Part shown: piece after piece, positions 1 through 9,700 of the stretch
Layout of the letters: each line of letters starts with the position of its first letter
Numbering within the stretch: position 1 is the first letter of the stretch
Assembly: GCA_023212695.1 (NCBI GenBank)
Contig: JALCCG010000045.1
Location: forward strand, 42,200-106,199
Direction of reading: 5' to 3'
Source of the DNA: Sporisorium sorghi
Taxonomy: Eukaryota > Basidiomycota > Ustilaginomycetes > Ustilaginales > Ustilaginaceae
Length of the DNA: 64,000 nt
The notes under the pieces: model-generated
What the model saw: only the letters and a program-made list of their open reading frames with translations
Databases searched by the model: none
What the model was told of the DNA's origin: nothing
Made by a program: the position numbers and the translations under genes

Positions 1-922
1 AAACACTCCACAATTCCAACGCTTTCTCCGCTGCTGCCGGATTCGGCGAATAGGTTGGATCGTTCCATATTTCGATCGAGTGAATATCGCTTAATGAGGT
101 TTCCCCGTATTGCCACGCCCATGGAACCAGCATGGGATGATTGATGGAGCATACAGCTCCCTGTTCCGCTGCTTCCTTCATCAGGCGGTCCATACCCTGC
201 TGTGTAGTCAACCCGCCGTCCCCTGCGGAAGAACGCCAATCCATCCACTGCCGCAGACCAAGCGCGTTCCAGTGACCATCTCCTGCCGTGATTTCCACGC
301 CTGGAATAACAAGCACGTCTCCAATCGGCCATGAAGTCGAGAGCACGTTATGATCCGTTGCCGTGAAGAAATCCAACCCTTGCTTGACTGCTTGTTCCCG
401 GTTCATCCTCTGGGTCATCTTGCCGTCGGACAGCACCGTATGCGTATGGAAATCCCCCTTGTACCAACGGCTCCCTTCCTGCCATATCTTCTTCCAGTCG
501 TAACGATCCAACACAAAGCCGGCATGCTCTCTTCCCGAACTCCAATATTCCCGGTCCCCTTGCAATTGTTCCGACTGATATGGCTCTGGCAGAGGACCGC
601 TGCCTGTTTCCCACTCTGCCTCCACCTGTTTACCTGGGTTCGCACTGAGCTCCAGTCTCCATGTTCCCGGCATAATCGGTCCTGGTATGGCGATTGGACT
701 AGTCAGTTCGTGGTGCCTATGTACTATAATCAGACGTTCGTTCCCGCCATCGAGAAAACAGAAGCGTAATGAATGCTCGGCATCCCACAAGTATCCCCTC
801 GCCCAAGATTGCTCCACTTCAAAATGCAAACGCAATGCAATCCACTGCTGGCCCTCTTCTACTTCAATCGGAAAAAACTCCGTCAAACTCTCCATCGTAA
901 CAGACAAGCGTCCCCTGCTCAT
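1..922 (-). CDS. PHP-domain metallohydrolase, CehA/McbA-like (3' part outside window)
   Basis: An uninterrupted minus-strand frame runs from an ATG at 922 off the left edge (about 307 codons visible). A good ribosome site (AGGAAGGTGA) lies about 8 bases upstream. The first ~150 residues look like a beta-rich N-terminal domain. Then come PHP metal-site motifs: GDFHTHTVLSDG, a TATDHN segment, PGVEIT and INHP, the order seen in the CehA/McbA family of metal-dependent hydrolases. Those enzymes cleave phospho- or carbamate-type esters; the substrate here is unknown. It is the last visible gene of the PL8/GH88 sugar locus, 149 bases downstream of the DMT transporter. The family call is firm, the function is open. 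Confidence 0.82.
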   Translation of the reverse strand, partial: MSRGRLSVTMESLTEFFPIEVEEGQQWIALRLHFEVEQSWARGYLWDAEHSLRFCFLDGGNERLIIVHRHHELTSPIAIPGPIMPGTWRLELSANPGKQVEAEWETGSGPLPEPYQSEQLQGDREYWSSGREHAGFVLDRYDWKKIWQEGSRWYKGDFHTHTVLSDGKMTQRMNREQAVKQGLDFFTATDHNVLSTSWPIGDVLVIPGVEITAGDGHWNALGLRQWMDWRSSAGDGGLTTQQGMDRLMKEAAEQGAVCSINHPMLVPWAWQYGETSLSDIHSIEIWNDPTYSPNPAAAEKALELWSV

Positions 923-1071
923 TTCTCATTCACCTTCCTGCCCCAAAATATCTATAACATAAAGATCTGATCATCGTAACCTCAAGTCTCTTCGTTAACC
1001 GAGTTACGACAGCATGCATCATCCTTCGCTGCAAGTCACTCGCGTTGTTAGGAAGGACGATCACTTTCGTA

Positions 1072-1929
1072 CTATCCAAGCGTTCCAATCATAATAATGC
1101 CTGCCGTTATCGCAATCGACATGACAATCCGTACTCTGCCCTGCTGTTCCTTCAGAATCAGAATACCCAGCAATGTCCCGAACACGGTTCCGATTTCGCG
1201 AATGGGTGAAAGATGGGACAGCGGCCCCAGATTCATAGCATATAAGAACAACAGGTAGGACCCAGGTGACAAGATGGATCCCACCACCAGTGCCACGGCA
1301 TTGCTTCTCCATTCTTCCCTGATCTTCTTCGAACGGAGTGCCGGGGCTGTCAGCACCAGCATGTAACCGATATTACACAACCCCAGCAGAGCAAGCGGCG
1401 AAATATATTCCAGAATGAGTTTGTCTGTAAGGGTGTAGCCTGTAATGCACAAGCCGACTCCAAAAGCGAACATAAGCCCTTTTACGTACTGGCTGTCCTT
1501 CAGCAGCGCTCGATTCAGCTTAAACCCGCCGATCCGGATCAAACCGAAAATGATAATTCCAAGTCCAGCCCAGCCGTAAACGGAGAGCTCTTCATTGTAG
1601 ATCATGACACTGAGAAGAGGGACCAGGAGCGCTCCGGTACCGCGCATAATCGGATACACCTGTGAAATTTCTCCGTGCTGGTACGCTTTGGACAACAGCA
1701 GGAAATATCCGCTCTGAAGTAAAATCGATAGAAAGATGAGAATATAGCCCCGTAAAGGGATCGTATGGTTCATAAACCAATCCACAACGACGGGGGTCAG
1801 CAGAATAAAACAAGGAATGTTGATTAACCACAGAAACACGTCTTTATTGATGCTTCGCTTCGCAAACAAGTTCCATATGGAATGTGTGAAACCCGACGCT
1901 ATTACTAATAACAATGCTAATGTTGTCAT
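1072..1929 (-). CDS. DMT-superfamily (EamA-type) membrane transporter
   Basis: A 285-residue protein with about ten hydrophobic segments, the normal size for EamA drug/metabolite transporters, and an N-terminal helix followed by a THSIWNLFAKRS segment typical of the family. The start ATG follows GATGAGGTAAAC. It lies between the GH88 gene and the PHP hydrolase in the same orientation, so it may move a product or metabolite of the polysaccharide pathway. The transported compound cannot be read from sequence. Confidence 0.8.
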   Translation of the reverse strand: MTTLALLLVIASGFTHSIWNLFAKRSINKDVFLWLINIPCFILLTPVVVDWFMNHTIPLRGYILIFLSILLQSGYFLLLSKAYQHGEISQVYPIMRGTGALLVPLLSVMIYNEELSVYGWAGLGIIIFGLIRIGGFKLNRALLKDSQYVKGLMFAFGVGLCITGYTLTDKLILEYISPLALLGLCNIGYMLVLTAPALRSKKIREEWRSNAVALVVGSILSPGSYLLFLYAMNLGPLSHLSPIREIGTVFGTLLGILILKEQQGRVRIVMSIAITAGIIMIGTLG

Positions 1930-2024
1930 GTTTACCTCATCATTTCATCACGGTGAACGTTTCCCGCAGCCACTTGTAAACCATCTGAATCCAGGTTAAG
2001 TAAACGCTTATCCGTTACATTCAC

Positions 2025-3146
2025 CTATTCGTACCAGTATCCCTTGATGCCTCGCTCCATGCGCATCAAGGCCTCCAGATAGAAATAGTCGCCCCATATC
2101 ATGAAATCGTCCGGCGCTGTATTTCCTCTCACATAATAGGCTCCATGCTTCAGTAATCCTTCGGCATCTTGTTCGCCAACCGTTGAATAATGACACACAA
2201 GTGATTCCAGCGTCAGCCTCAGCTTCTTCTCGAACTCCGCACGGTCCGGATCTACAGCATCCAGATGACTGATCAGTTCGACCATTCCGGCCGCAAAGAT
2301 GGCAGAAGCCGAGCTGTCACGGTACGTATTCGTATCTATTGGCACGTCAAAATCCCAATATGCCACATGATCCTCTGGAAGGTGCCGAATGAAATAAGTC
2401 GCCATGCGCTTTGCCGTATCCAGGTAGAGCGGGTTCCCCGTATAGCGGTATGCCAGTGCGAACCCGTACACGCCCCACGCTTGACCGCGGGACCAGGTCG
2501 ATCCGTTCGTATATCCCTGATGTGTCGCTCCACCCATCGCTTCTCCCGTCTCTGCATCAAACATAAATGTATGATACGAGCTATCGTCTCCGCGCACCAG
2601 ATAACGACGGCTCTGATTCGCCTGCTTGATGGCAGCCTCGCGGTAGCGTTCATCCCCTGTTTGTTGGGAAGCCCAGAACAACAGCGGCAGATTCATAAGG
2701 CAATCGATGATCATTCGTCCGCCGTGCTGAGGATCTTCAGGCAATCCCCATGCCTGAAGATACTGTCCGTTAGGACGCCAGCGGCGCATGAGTACATCCG
2801 CCGCTTGCAGTGTCAATTCCCTGGCTTCTTCATCGCGTTCCACCATCCACTGTGCCTGTGAGGATAAGGTATACAGGAATCCGATATCATGGTGATCCAG
2901 AACGCGATGGGACTCCATTCGCCGCTTGAAGCTTTGGACGGTGCGGCGAGCCGCCTCACGGTAAGCTTCATCTCCGGAATACTCATAGCCAAGCCATAAC
3001 ATTCCACTCCAGAATCCGTTGGTCCAATCCTCATTCGGATTCAGACCGTATTTGCCATTGAAGCTGACGTGCGGAAAATGATCTCCGAATCTCTTCGTAT
3101 TGTCTTTGATTTTAACCAAAGCATCCTCAATTGCGGCTTTCCACAT
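2025..3146 (-). CDS. Glycoside hydrolase family 88, unsaturated glucuronyl hydrolase
   Basis: This 373-residue protein lacks a signal peptide and is probably cytoplasmic. GH88 enzymes remove the 4,5-unsaturated uronic acid that polysaccharide lyases leave on the non-reducing end of oligosaccharides. Asp87 (in HHDIGF) and Asp148 (in GGRMIID) sit where the two catalytic aspartates of the Bacillus sp. GL1 enzyme (Asp88, Asp149) are known. The start follows a very strong GGGGAGGGGGAAGG site. The gene lies 43 bases downstream of the PL8 lyase, which would supply its substrate, so the pair forms a complete lyase pathway. The exact disaccharide (chondroitin, hyaluronan, xanthan or other) is inferred only from neighbours. 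Confidence 0.93.
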   Translation of the reverse strand: MWKAAIEDALVKIKDNTKRFGDHFPHVSFNGKYGLNPNEDWTNGFWSGMLWLGYEYSGDEAYREAARRTVQSFKRRMESHRVLDHHDIGFLYTLSSQAQWMVERDEEARELTLQAADVLMRRWRPNGQYLQAWGLPEDPQHGGRMIIDCLMNLPLLFWASQQTGDERYREAAIKQANQSRRYLVRGDDSSYHTFMFDAETGEAMGGATHQGYTNGSTWSRGQAWGVYGFALAYRYTGNPLYLDTAKRMATYFIRHLPEDHVAYWDFDVPIDTNTYRDSSASAIFAAGMVELISHLDAVDPDRAEFEKKLRLTLESLVCHYSTVGEQDAEGLLKHGAYYVRGNTAPDDFMIWGDYFYLEALMRMERGIKGYWYE

Positions 3147-3189
3147 GGTCCTTCCCCCTCCCCATGAACTAGATCCTGCTTACATTCAT

Positions 3190-6150
3190 TTAAGTCGGAT
3201 CAAGCCTCAGCGTAATTGTATGACTCTTGCCCGCAGATCCCTGTGTATCCATAGCGAGCCGGATAGAGGGTGACATCTGAAGCACAGTCACGGTTGGATC
3301 TTGTGCCAGCACTTGCAGTCCGCTCTTATCCACATCAACGACCACCCTCGTTTGCTTCTGCGTCGGCTCAGCCACTGCAATCGTCAACATATCGCCGTTC
3401 TCCTTCATGATGTAAGAGATGGGGTGATCGGTCGTCACCTGCTGGAAAGAGCCTGCATCCCAGAAATTGATGCCAGTTACGCCGTGTTTGCTTTCCTTGA
3501 CGGCATGAACACGTCCCGTTGCAACCAGCACCTGAATATCCGGGCTCACTGCATACGCAGCAGTCTGTTCGGACGTTTTGCCCGGCAGCAATACATATTC
3601 ATAACTCCCGGAACTCACTGCGGTTCCATGCTCAATAGCCAGACTCAAATAATTGCGGCTGATCGGATCAGCAGGACCGCTCTTATTGATCTCACTCCAT
3701 GAGCCCGCACGGACTTCGCGTTTACCATCCACCTCTTCTCCGGAAGGAAATACGTATCCAATATCCGCCCCGGTGATATTGCCTTCCAGATGAGCCCAAC
3801 TGACATTACTAACCTTTTCCTCCCAGCCGAGACTTGGCGGTAGCTCACGACCGTTTACGATGAGTTTGTTGTCACCTGCCTGCGTCAGCTGCCGGTTCTC
3901 AACGATGGTCTCGGTCGGATTGCCGGATAGATTCTTGATATCCGAGCCTAAAGCAACCATCTCATCATCAAACAGGAACCAGGATTTTTTACCGGATAAA
4001 GAGCTGCCTGTGCTTTGATCCAGAGCAAACTCCATGCCGACAGCCCCGTATTCGCCATCGATTACCGATCCGCCGACCCAATCTCTGCTGTTCATGTAAT
4101 AGCCCCACTCTGCCGGAGCCTTGGACGAACGATCTGTTGTTGTTCCCGGTAGCCTGTAACTGTCAACGGTTGGCCAGTACTGATCGCTGAATTGCTTCAG
4201 ATCCTGATTGTAGAGACTGGTCATTCCCATCCCGGTATACCAGCCCTTTGCATTCTCGCCGTTGCCGTACTCGAATGCAGAAATCCGGTCAGAGAACATG
4301 CTGATGCCCAAGCCGAAATGCTCCCGGAGCTGAACGGCCCGGTCCATACCGGCAAACACCTGCGTATGAACAAGTTCGCCGCGCGGCATGACGCTGTCAT
4401 CCTGCATCAGCTGTTTCAGCAGGTTCAGCTCATACAACGGCAAACCCGCATAATAGTTGTCAAATGTCGTGTCCTTCAGCACCCACTCCTTGACCATGCT
4501 CTTCATTTCTACTGCTTGAGCAGGCGGAGCCGACTGGGCCAGACGCAGAATCGTCATCGAAACCGAGCGTCCTGCAAGATGGTCCGAATCCGCAGCACGC
4601 GATATGCTGCGCCCTTTTACCGAATCCATCATTGCGCCTTTATATATAAGCGGTTCAAAGGAACGACCTACCCAGTCATAGACATGATGGGCATTCGGAT
4701 CTGTGATGGCCCATGGCGAATCGGCGAACAATAAGAAGAGATCGGCCATGCGGCCAAGCAATACGCCGCCGTAACTTCCTGTGTAGGCAATATTTTTGTG
4801 CTGGACCAGGGAGCCGTCTTCATACACGCCGTCTCCTTGCTTGACGTATAGGAATTCATTCGTAATGGAGTCTCTGCCCTGTTCGATTTTGGACGCTTGC
4901 TTGCCCACGATGCCTCGCAAAGTAACAACAAGCGCCTTATCCAGCAGGTTTGCTCCTGTTTCGACCGCTGCCGGGTTCGCTACACGCTTCTTCGGATCGG
5001 GAACGAACTTATCGATGGCAGCGAGGTATTGGTTAAGAAGCTCCGGCGGCATCACATCATGCATGAGCACCAGAATATTCATAACTTCCTGGGGAGTTCC
5101 GATCTCCCAATCCCACCAGTTTCCGGTGATCTTCTTGCTTGGGTTGTATTGATATTCGTACATCCATTTCATGGCCCGTACAATATCGTTCTTCAACACT
5201 TCATTCCCATAAAGAGGCGAGCCCTCGATGGAATAGGCCAAGGCAAGGTCGCGGATAATCCCATAGGCCCAGGAGATACGCCATGAATCATTCTGCGTCT
5301 TGCTGATCACCCCGTCCCATAAAGAATCAGGATGATCTCCTTTATTCAGCGTATCCCATCTTCCCGTCTTATCCCCGTTTGTCATCCGTTCAACAAGCGC
5401 AGACACGTTAGCAGCCGCATCCGGATCGTTCATCTGAACACCTTCGCCGCCGACCAGCTTCGAAGCCCAGCGCTGGCGGATCGTATCAAACGCCTGTGCG
5501 GGTAAATCCGAACCGGTCTCAGTCAGGGAAACATCGTCAATCCAGACGGTTCCCGTGCCCGTTTCAAGCAATATCTCTACCTTCAATCTTGTTATCCGGG
5601 GGTCCTTTGGAACCTCGATCTTCATTTCATGCAGCGTCCACTCGGTGCTTCCTTTCACGAAAGGAATCGCAGGACCGTCCATGAGTTTGCTCCCGTTCTC
5701 AGCACAGAATTGAGTACGGATGTATACTCCCTTGCCGGCATCGACAGGTTTTACATCCTGCGTCTTCAACCAAGCCTGTACGGTATAGGCCAAGCCAGGC
5801 AATACAGGTGTAATGGGCTGAGGGGCAACCGCCGTCCGGGCTGCGGCCTGATGTTTAATTTCTACTGAACGGCTGCCAAGATGACTCTGGTTGTTCACCA
5901 CTGAAACCTGCTGTCCGTTTCTCGTTGGAAGCCACGCGCTCCAACCATCGGGTCTGCCTCCGACCCAGTCCTGGTGTTGAAGCAGTGTACCCTCCTCGAA
6001 CCCGCCATTCGGAATCAGATTAGGGCCTTGATTCCCCTCCACAGCGCTGGCATGGACTTGATGATTCGATCCGAGCAATCCTGCAAAGATAACCTGAAAT
6101 ATCATACAGAAAACAACTGCCATCGATAACCGCCTTGATCCGAGATCCAT
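3190..6150 (-). CDS. Secreted polysaccharide lyase family 8 (hyaluronate/chondroitin/xanthan lyase type)
   Basis: A 986-residue protein with an N-terminal signal peptide (hydrophobic core about 9-27, likely cleavage after HASA), a carbohydrate-binding-like beta-sandwich at about 43-212, the alpha/alpha toroid at about 220-560 and the C-terminal PL8 beta domains. Asn401, His451 and Tyr460 keep the 50- and 9-residue spacing of the pneumococcal hyaluronate lyase triad (Asn349, His399, Tyr408), and Arg514 in KGRSISR matches the conserved arginine. The NWWDWEIG aromatic patch is present. All catalytic residues look intact. PL8 enzymes cut acidic polymers by beta-elimination outside the cell. The start ATG follows GGAAGGAG. 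The adjacent GH88 gene takes the unsaturated products; the polymer itself is not certain. Confidence 0.93.
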   Translation of the reverse strand: MDLGSRRLSMAVVFCMIFQVIFAGLLGSNHQVHASAVEGNQGPNLIPNGGFEEGTLLQHQDWVGGRPDGWSAWLPTRNGQQVSVVNNQSHLGSRSVEIKHQAAARTAVAPQPITPVLPGLAYTVQAWLKTQDVKPVDAGKGVYIRTQFCAENGSKLMDGPAIPFVKGSTEWTLHEMKIEVPKDPRITRLKVEILLETGTGTVWIDDVSLTETGSDLPAQAFDTIRQRWASKLVGGEGVQMNDPDAAANVSALVERMTNGDKTGRWDTLNKGDHPDSLWDGVISKTQNDSWRISWAYGIIRDLALAYSIEGSPLYGNEVLKNDIVRAMKWMYEYQYNPSKKITGNWWDWEIGTPQEVMNILVLMHDVMPPELLNQYLAAIDKFVPDPKKRVANPAAVETGANLLDKALVVTLRGIVGKQASKIEQGRDSITNEFLYVKQGDGVYEDGSLVQHKNIAYTGSYGGVLLGRMADLFLLFADSPWAITDPNAHHVYDWVGRSFEPLIYKGAMMDSVKGRSISRAADSDHLAGRSVSMTILRLAQSAPPAQAVEMKSMVKEWVLKDTTFDNYYAGLPLYELNLLKQLMQDDSVMPRGELVHTQVFAGMDRAVQLREHFGLGISMFSDRISAFEYGNGENAKGWYTGMGMTSLYNQDLKQFSDQYWPTVDSYRLPGTTTDRSSKAPAEWGYYMNSRDWVGGSVIDGEYGAVGMEFALDQSTGSSLSGKKSWFLFDDEMVALGSDIKNLSGNPTETIVENRQLTQAGDNKLIVNGRELPPSLGWEEKVSNVSWAHLEGNITGADIGYVFPSGEEVDGKREVRAGSWSEINKSGPADPISRNYLSLAIEHGTAVSSGSYEYVLLPGKTSEQTAAYAVSPDIQVLVATGRVHAVKESKHGVTGINFWDAGSFQQVTTDHPISYIMKENGDMLTIAVAEPTQKQTRVVVDVDKSGLQVLAQDPTVTVLQMSPSIRLAMDTQGSAGKSHTITLRLDPT

Positions 6151-6359
6151 ATATAAGTGCTCCTTCCGCCTGAAGCCTTAGTCGTTCTACCTCTTTCCGC
6201 TGATCCACAAGCGCAAGCGCGTGATTTCTTCGTTCCGCCCTGTCGCAAAATGGTGTATATCGTGCACTCACTGCTCCCTATGTGTACTGCTCCCAGTTCG
6301 CACGGTGTAGGATCGAAGCATCCTTGGATGGTTGTGGGCCATCAAGACGCTGTTTCGCC

Positions 6360-8036
6360 CTATGCATTCTTCCGCTGATCTACGCTGCTGCTAATCAGAC
6401 GGTTCACTTGTTCTCTCTTTCGAATGTACCACTCTTCTTCACGCGGATAGACCGTTAACGATATTTCTTCCTCCAGCCCGTCCTGCAGCATTGCCACTAC
6501 TTGTTCACGCCCCACCTTCTGCTCCAGCAGCTCAAGTGCACGCAAATCTTGCAGCGCCTCTGTCAATACTTCCAGCCTGATCGATTCAACCGGTCCTTCT
6601 TCGCCAGGGTAAACCAGGAAGGCATCACCTGCTGGAAAGCCCCCTCCGGCATCCGTCACCTGATATGGATTGATCGCGTATTTGGAGAACTGTGCGTACC
6701 AAAAGTTATAGCCCCAGTGCAGGAAGCCCCTTAATTTCAATATATAGAGCTGAATCCCCAACACGCGATTGCGGGATGACGGCATATGAAAAAAGCGGTT
6801 GGACACTTGTTTGTACTGGGCGCAGCAGTAATACGTCCACAACCCTTCCAAACCGTGGTCGAGAAACGGCTGAATATCATTGCTGGCAGGAATCGGATGT
6901 TCAATCAGCCCGCTCTTGTAAAATTCATAATCCGATAAAGCATCGATGATCGGAAAGTCTTTCAGTATAGGTCGCACAAGCTCACTCGCGGCACGATACG
7001 TTTCCAGGTCGTCAAGCTTGGGCTCGTCGGACAGGTGAAAGTACACACGCTTCTCCAGCCCGTTCCACTTCACAAATTGAACAAGCTTGTTTAGAAACGC
7101 TGTGAGGAAAGCCGTATACTCCGAATCATTGGAGGCAGTCTCCCAGCCGAATAATAGCTTGTATTGTCCATCTACGGTAGCCATTACTTTCGGTGCAGAC
7201 TTTGCCCCCCACTGCGTGAACAGATGAGAGAATTCAAAATATTTCACGCCGCTGGCGTTACACAGTTCCACCCAGCGCTGTAACAGATCGAAGGAAAAAT
7301 GATAGCTGTCACCTGTCCGCTCCACCTTCACAAGTTGAACCGTCGGACGATCTCCCCCGATTTCCGTATCCAGCGGCGGTGTAAACAAAGGCGTCAGAAT
7401 CATATTCATTCCATGTTTAACCGCAGTGCTCACATATTCACCGATCAGCCGCCAGTGCCGCTCACTGAATACCTCTGTCTGATAATGGGTAGCCAAGCAA
7501 TCCACGTGAAACCACTCGGTGTGAATGAGCGTTTGGTCAGGCAGTGTCTCCGCGATGACCTCCAGCATAAATGACTCCTGACCCAGCTGTTGACCCTTCT
7601 CATCCTTAATCCTGAACCGGATATCGAACATTCCCGCTTCCGCATCCCGCGGTATTTCCACCGTAATCCACAGGGACCGCCATTGGTCGGGATACCCGGT
7701 CAGACCGAACTCATCGAGCGGAAGGAGGGCATCAGGATACAGTCCCGGTGTTGTCCTCAGAACATGGTCATCCGCATCATGATAATGAATAAAGTTAGCA
7801 GGCACCAGATCCACCTTACGTACAAATAGGTTGGATCGCAGTTCGGACTCCACTTCCACCTGCAGAGATCTCATATGAACTTTCGAGCGGTATGCAATCT
7901 GATAAGAGTAGGTTTCGCCGCGCAATGCGGAACCCCAAGGATGTACGGGAGCGTTAAGCTCTTCATCCGCAAACACCTTAACCAAGGAACTGACACACCG
8001 GGTTTCGAATGATTCCACCTTTAACAATGAATCCAT
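6360..8036 (-). CDS. DUF4091 / GH123-like glycoside hydrolase
   Basis: A 558-residue protein without signal peptide, with an N-terminal beta domain, a (beta/alpha)8-like middle and a C-terminal DUF4091-type region. The FHLSDEP segment places an Asp337-Glu338 pair where the GH123 N-acetyl-beta-galactosaminidase of a Paenibacillus (NgaP) has its Asp-Glu catalytic pair. A neighbouring PL8 and GH88 make a GalNAc-containing substrate such as chondroitin plausible, but the specificity is inference. Start ATG follows GGGGGAGGAAAAG. It is separated from the PL8 gene by a 209-base gap with no recognisable gene. Confidence 0.75.
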   Translation of the reverse strand: MDSLLKVESFETRCVSSLVKVFADEELNAPVHPWGSALRGETYSYQIAYRSKVHMRSLQVEVESELRSNLFVRKVDLVPANFIHYHDADDHVLRTTPGLYPDALLPLDEFGLTGYPDQWRSLWITVEIPRDAEAGMFDIRFRIKDEKGQQLGQESFMLEVIAETLPDQTLIHTEWFHVDCLATHYQTEVFSERHWRLIGEYVSTAVKHGMNMILTPLFTPPLDTEIGGDRPTVQLVKVERTGDSYHFSFDLLQRWVELCNASGVKYFEFSHLFTQWGAKSAPKVMATVDGQYKLLFGWETASNDSEYTAFLTAFLNKLVQFVKWNGLEKRVYFHLSDEPKLDDLETYRAASELVRPILKDFPIIDALSDYEFYKSGLIEHPIPASNDIQPFLDHGLEGLWTYYCCAQYKQVSNRFFHMPSSRNRVLGIQLYILKLRGFLHWGYNFWYAQFSKYAINPYQVTDAGGGFPAGDAFLVYPGEEGPVESIRLEVLTEALQDLRALELLEQKVGREQVVAMLQDGLEEEISLTVYPREEEWYIRKREQVNRLISSSVDQRKNA

Positions 8037-8126
8037 CTTTTCCTCCCCCTTATGATGGGTGTAGACAATGAACCCGGCAAACTCGAGCGAAATTTTCGAA
8101 TGTGCCGGGAACCATCCATCCCTTGT

Positions 8127-9638
8127 TTACTTCGATTTGTAACTGTCCGCCGTATCCTTCAAATGCTGCTGGAAGTTGGCATCGGCCTGCAGTCCGGCAA
8201 TAAAGGCATCCCAATCCGCCAAACTCGATTTGCCGATAAGCACATTGGTATACATGTCAACGAACTTCTTCTGCCAATCGCCGCCTCTTTCCATCCAGGC
8301 TTCCGTCACTGGCAAACCGGCAGCCGGGTTAACCACCGAGGAGTTTGTAATGGCGTCGATTAGTTTGTAGTTATATTCCTTCACTTCGGCCGGCATGTCG
8401 GGCGCTTCTGCACGTTGATACTTGTTAAAATAACCGGAAATCCACTGTGCTGTCGTAGCGGTACCATACGCTTTCTTTTTGCCCTCATCGGTCTGAACGA
8501 TGGAACCATCTTCCGAAACGGTATAATCTACATCCTTCAAGCCATACGTGATCAGATTGTAGCCTTCCTCGTCCGCTGTGGCGTTATAGACCTCTAGAAT
8601 TTTCTTCAGCTTCGCCTCGTCTACCGTTAATTTATTCACAAGAAATACGCCGTAGGACCCGTAAGCTTGCTCATGGTATTTCTTGCCGTCTGGAGCAGCA
8701 GGGATCTCAAAGGCTTTCAGCTCTGCTTCCGGATGGATTTTCTTCAGTTCTTGCCCAAACATAAAGGCTTCATTAACGTTGGCAATAGCCACTCCGGCTT
8801 TGCCTTGGATGATCATTTCCTTCACCTGGCTTGACTTCATGACCGGCAAATCCGGTGTAATCAGACCATCGGCATAGGCCTTGCTCCAGAATTCCAGCGC
8901 TGTCTTGGCTTCATCTGTCATCCAATAAGGAAGGAGCGTCCCATCCGCCTGCTCTTTCCACGTTGTACCCGCGCCAAACATCGACATCAAATAACCGCTC
9001 ACGCTGGCCTGTGCCATACCATAGGTATCGTTCTTGCCGTTCTGATCCGGATCGTTCTTGGTGAAAGCTTCTAAAACTTGATAGAGCTCGTCCATCGTGG
9101 CAGGAGCTTTAAGGCCAACCTGGTCCAGCCAATCCTGGCGGATCATTAGGGATTCATGGCCGTCCAGTGGACGAACGCGCGGGATGCCGAATGTCTTGCC
9201 CAGAAACTTCGTATTTTCATACGCGTTCTCCGGGTAGGCTGCAAGATTTGGATAATCCTTGATGTAAGGCGTCAAATCCCAGAATGCTCCTTGTTCGGTA
9301 GCCGTTGAGAATGCGGGATCCTGAATGTCCTCTATCAAAATAACATCAGGCAAACTCTTGGAGGCCAGCAGCGCATTGACTTTCTCTTTGTAGCTGTTGA
9401 TTGGATAGAAGTCAATATCCAGCTTGACGTTCAATTCCTCGTTCAACTGGGTGATGCTGTCCAGATCACTGCTCGGAGATTCCCCGTACGTCATCGTACC
9501 AATACTGATCTCAACCGGTTTTTGCTCACCGTCCGCAGCTTCGCCTTCGGCAAATTTGCTCTCCCCTTTGGCGCATCCCACTAAGGATACGGCGAGTGTC
9601 AGAGCGAATAGCATGGTGACCCAATTTCTTTTTTTCAT
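8127..9638 (-). CDS. Extracellular sugar-binding lipoprotein of an ABC importer (LplA-type)
   Basis: This 503-residue binding protein begins with a lipoprotein signal ending in the lipobox LVGC (Cys22), so it is anchored on the outer face of the membrane. The rest has the two-lobe family 1 solute-binding pattern, rich in Trp and Tyr. It follows its two permease genes in the minus-strand operon and precedes the GH123-like enzyme. A strong ribosome site (GGGAGGG) precedes the ATG. It presumably captures the oligosaccharides made by the PL8 lyase; this is inferred from position only. Confidence 0.9.
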   Translation of the reverse strand: MKKRNWVTMLFALTLAVSLVGCAKGESKFAEGEAADGEQKPVEISIGTMTYGESPSSDLDSITQLNEELNVKLDIDFYPINSYKEKVNALLASKSLPDVILIEDIQDPAFSTATEQGAFWDLTPYIKDYPNLAAYPENAYENTKFLGKTFGIPRVRPLDGHESLMIRQDWLDQVGLKAPATMDELYQVLEAFTKNDPDQNGKNDTYGMAQASVSGYLMSMFGAGTTWKEQADGTLLPYWMTDEAKTALEFWSKAYADGLITPDLPVMKSSQVKEMIIQGKAGVAIANVNEAFMFGQELKKIHPEAELKAFEIPAAPDGKKYHEQAYGSYGVFLVNKLTVDEAKLKKILEVYNATADEEGYNLITYGLKDVDYTVSEDGSIVQTDEGKKKAYGTATTAQWISGYFNKYQRAEAPDMPAEVKEYNYKLIDAITNSSVVNPAAGLPVTEAWMERGGDWQKKFVDMYTNVLIGKSSLADWDAFIAGLQADANFQQHLKDTADSYKSK

Positions 9639-9700
9639 GTGTAAGACCCTCCCTTTGTATCATCATTAAGAATCAATATGTAATGGTGATGTCCGCGCTA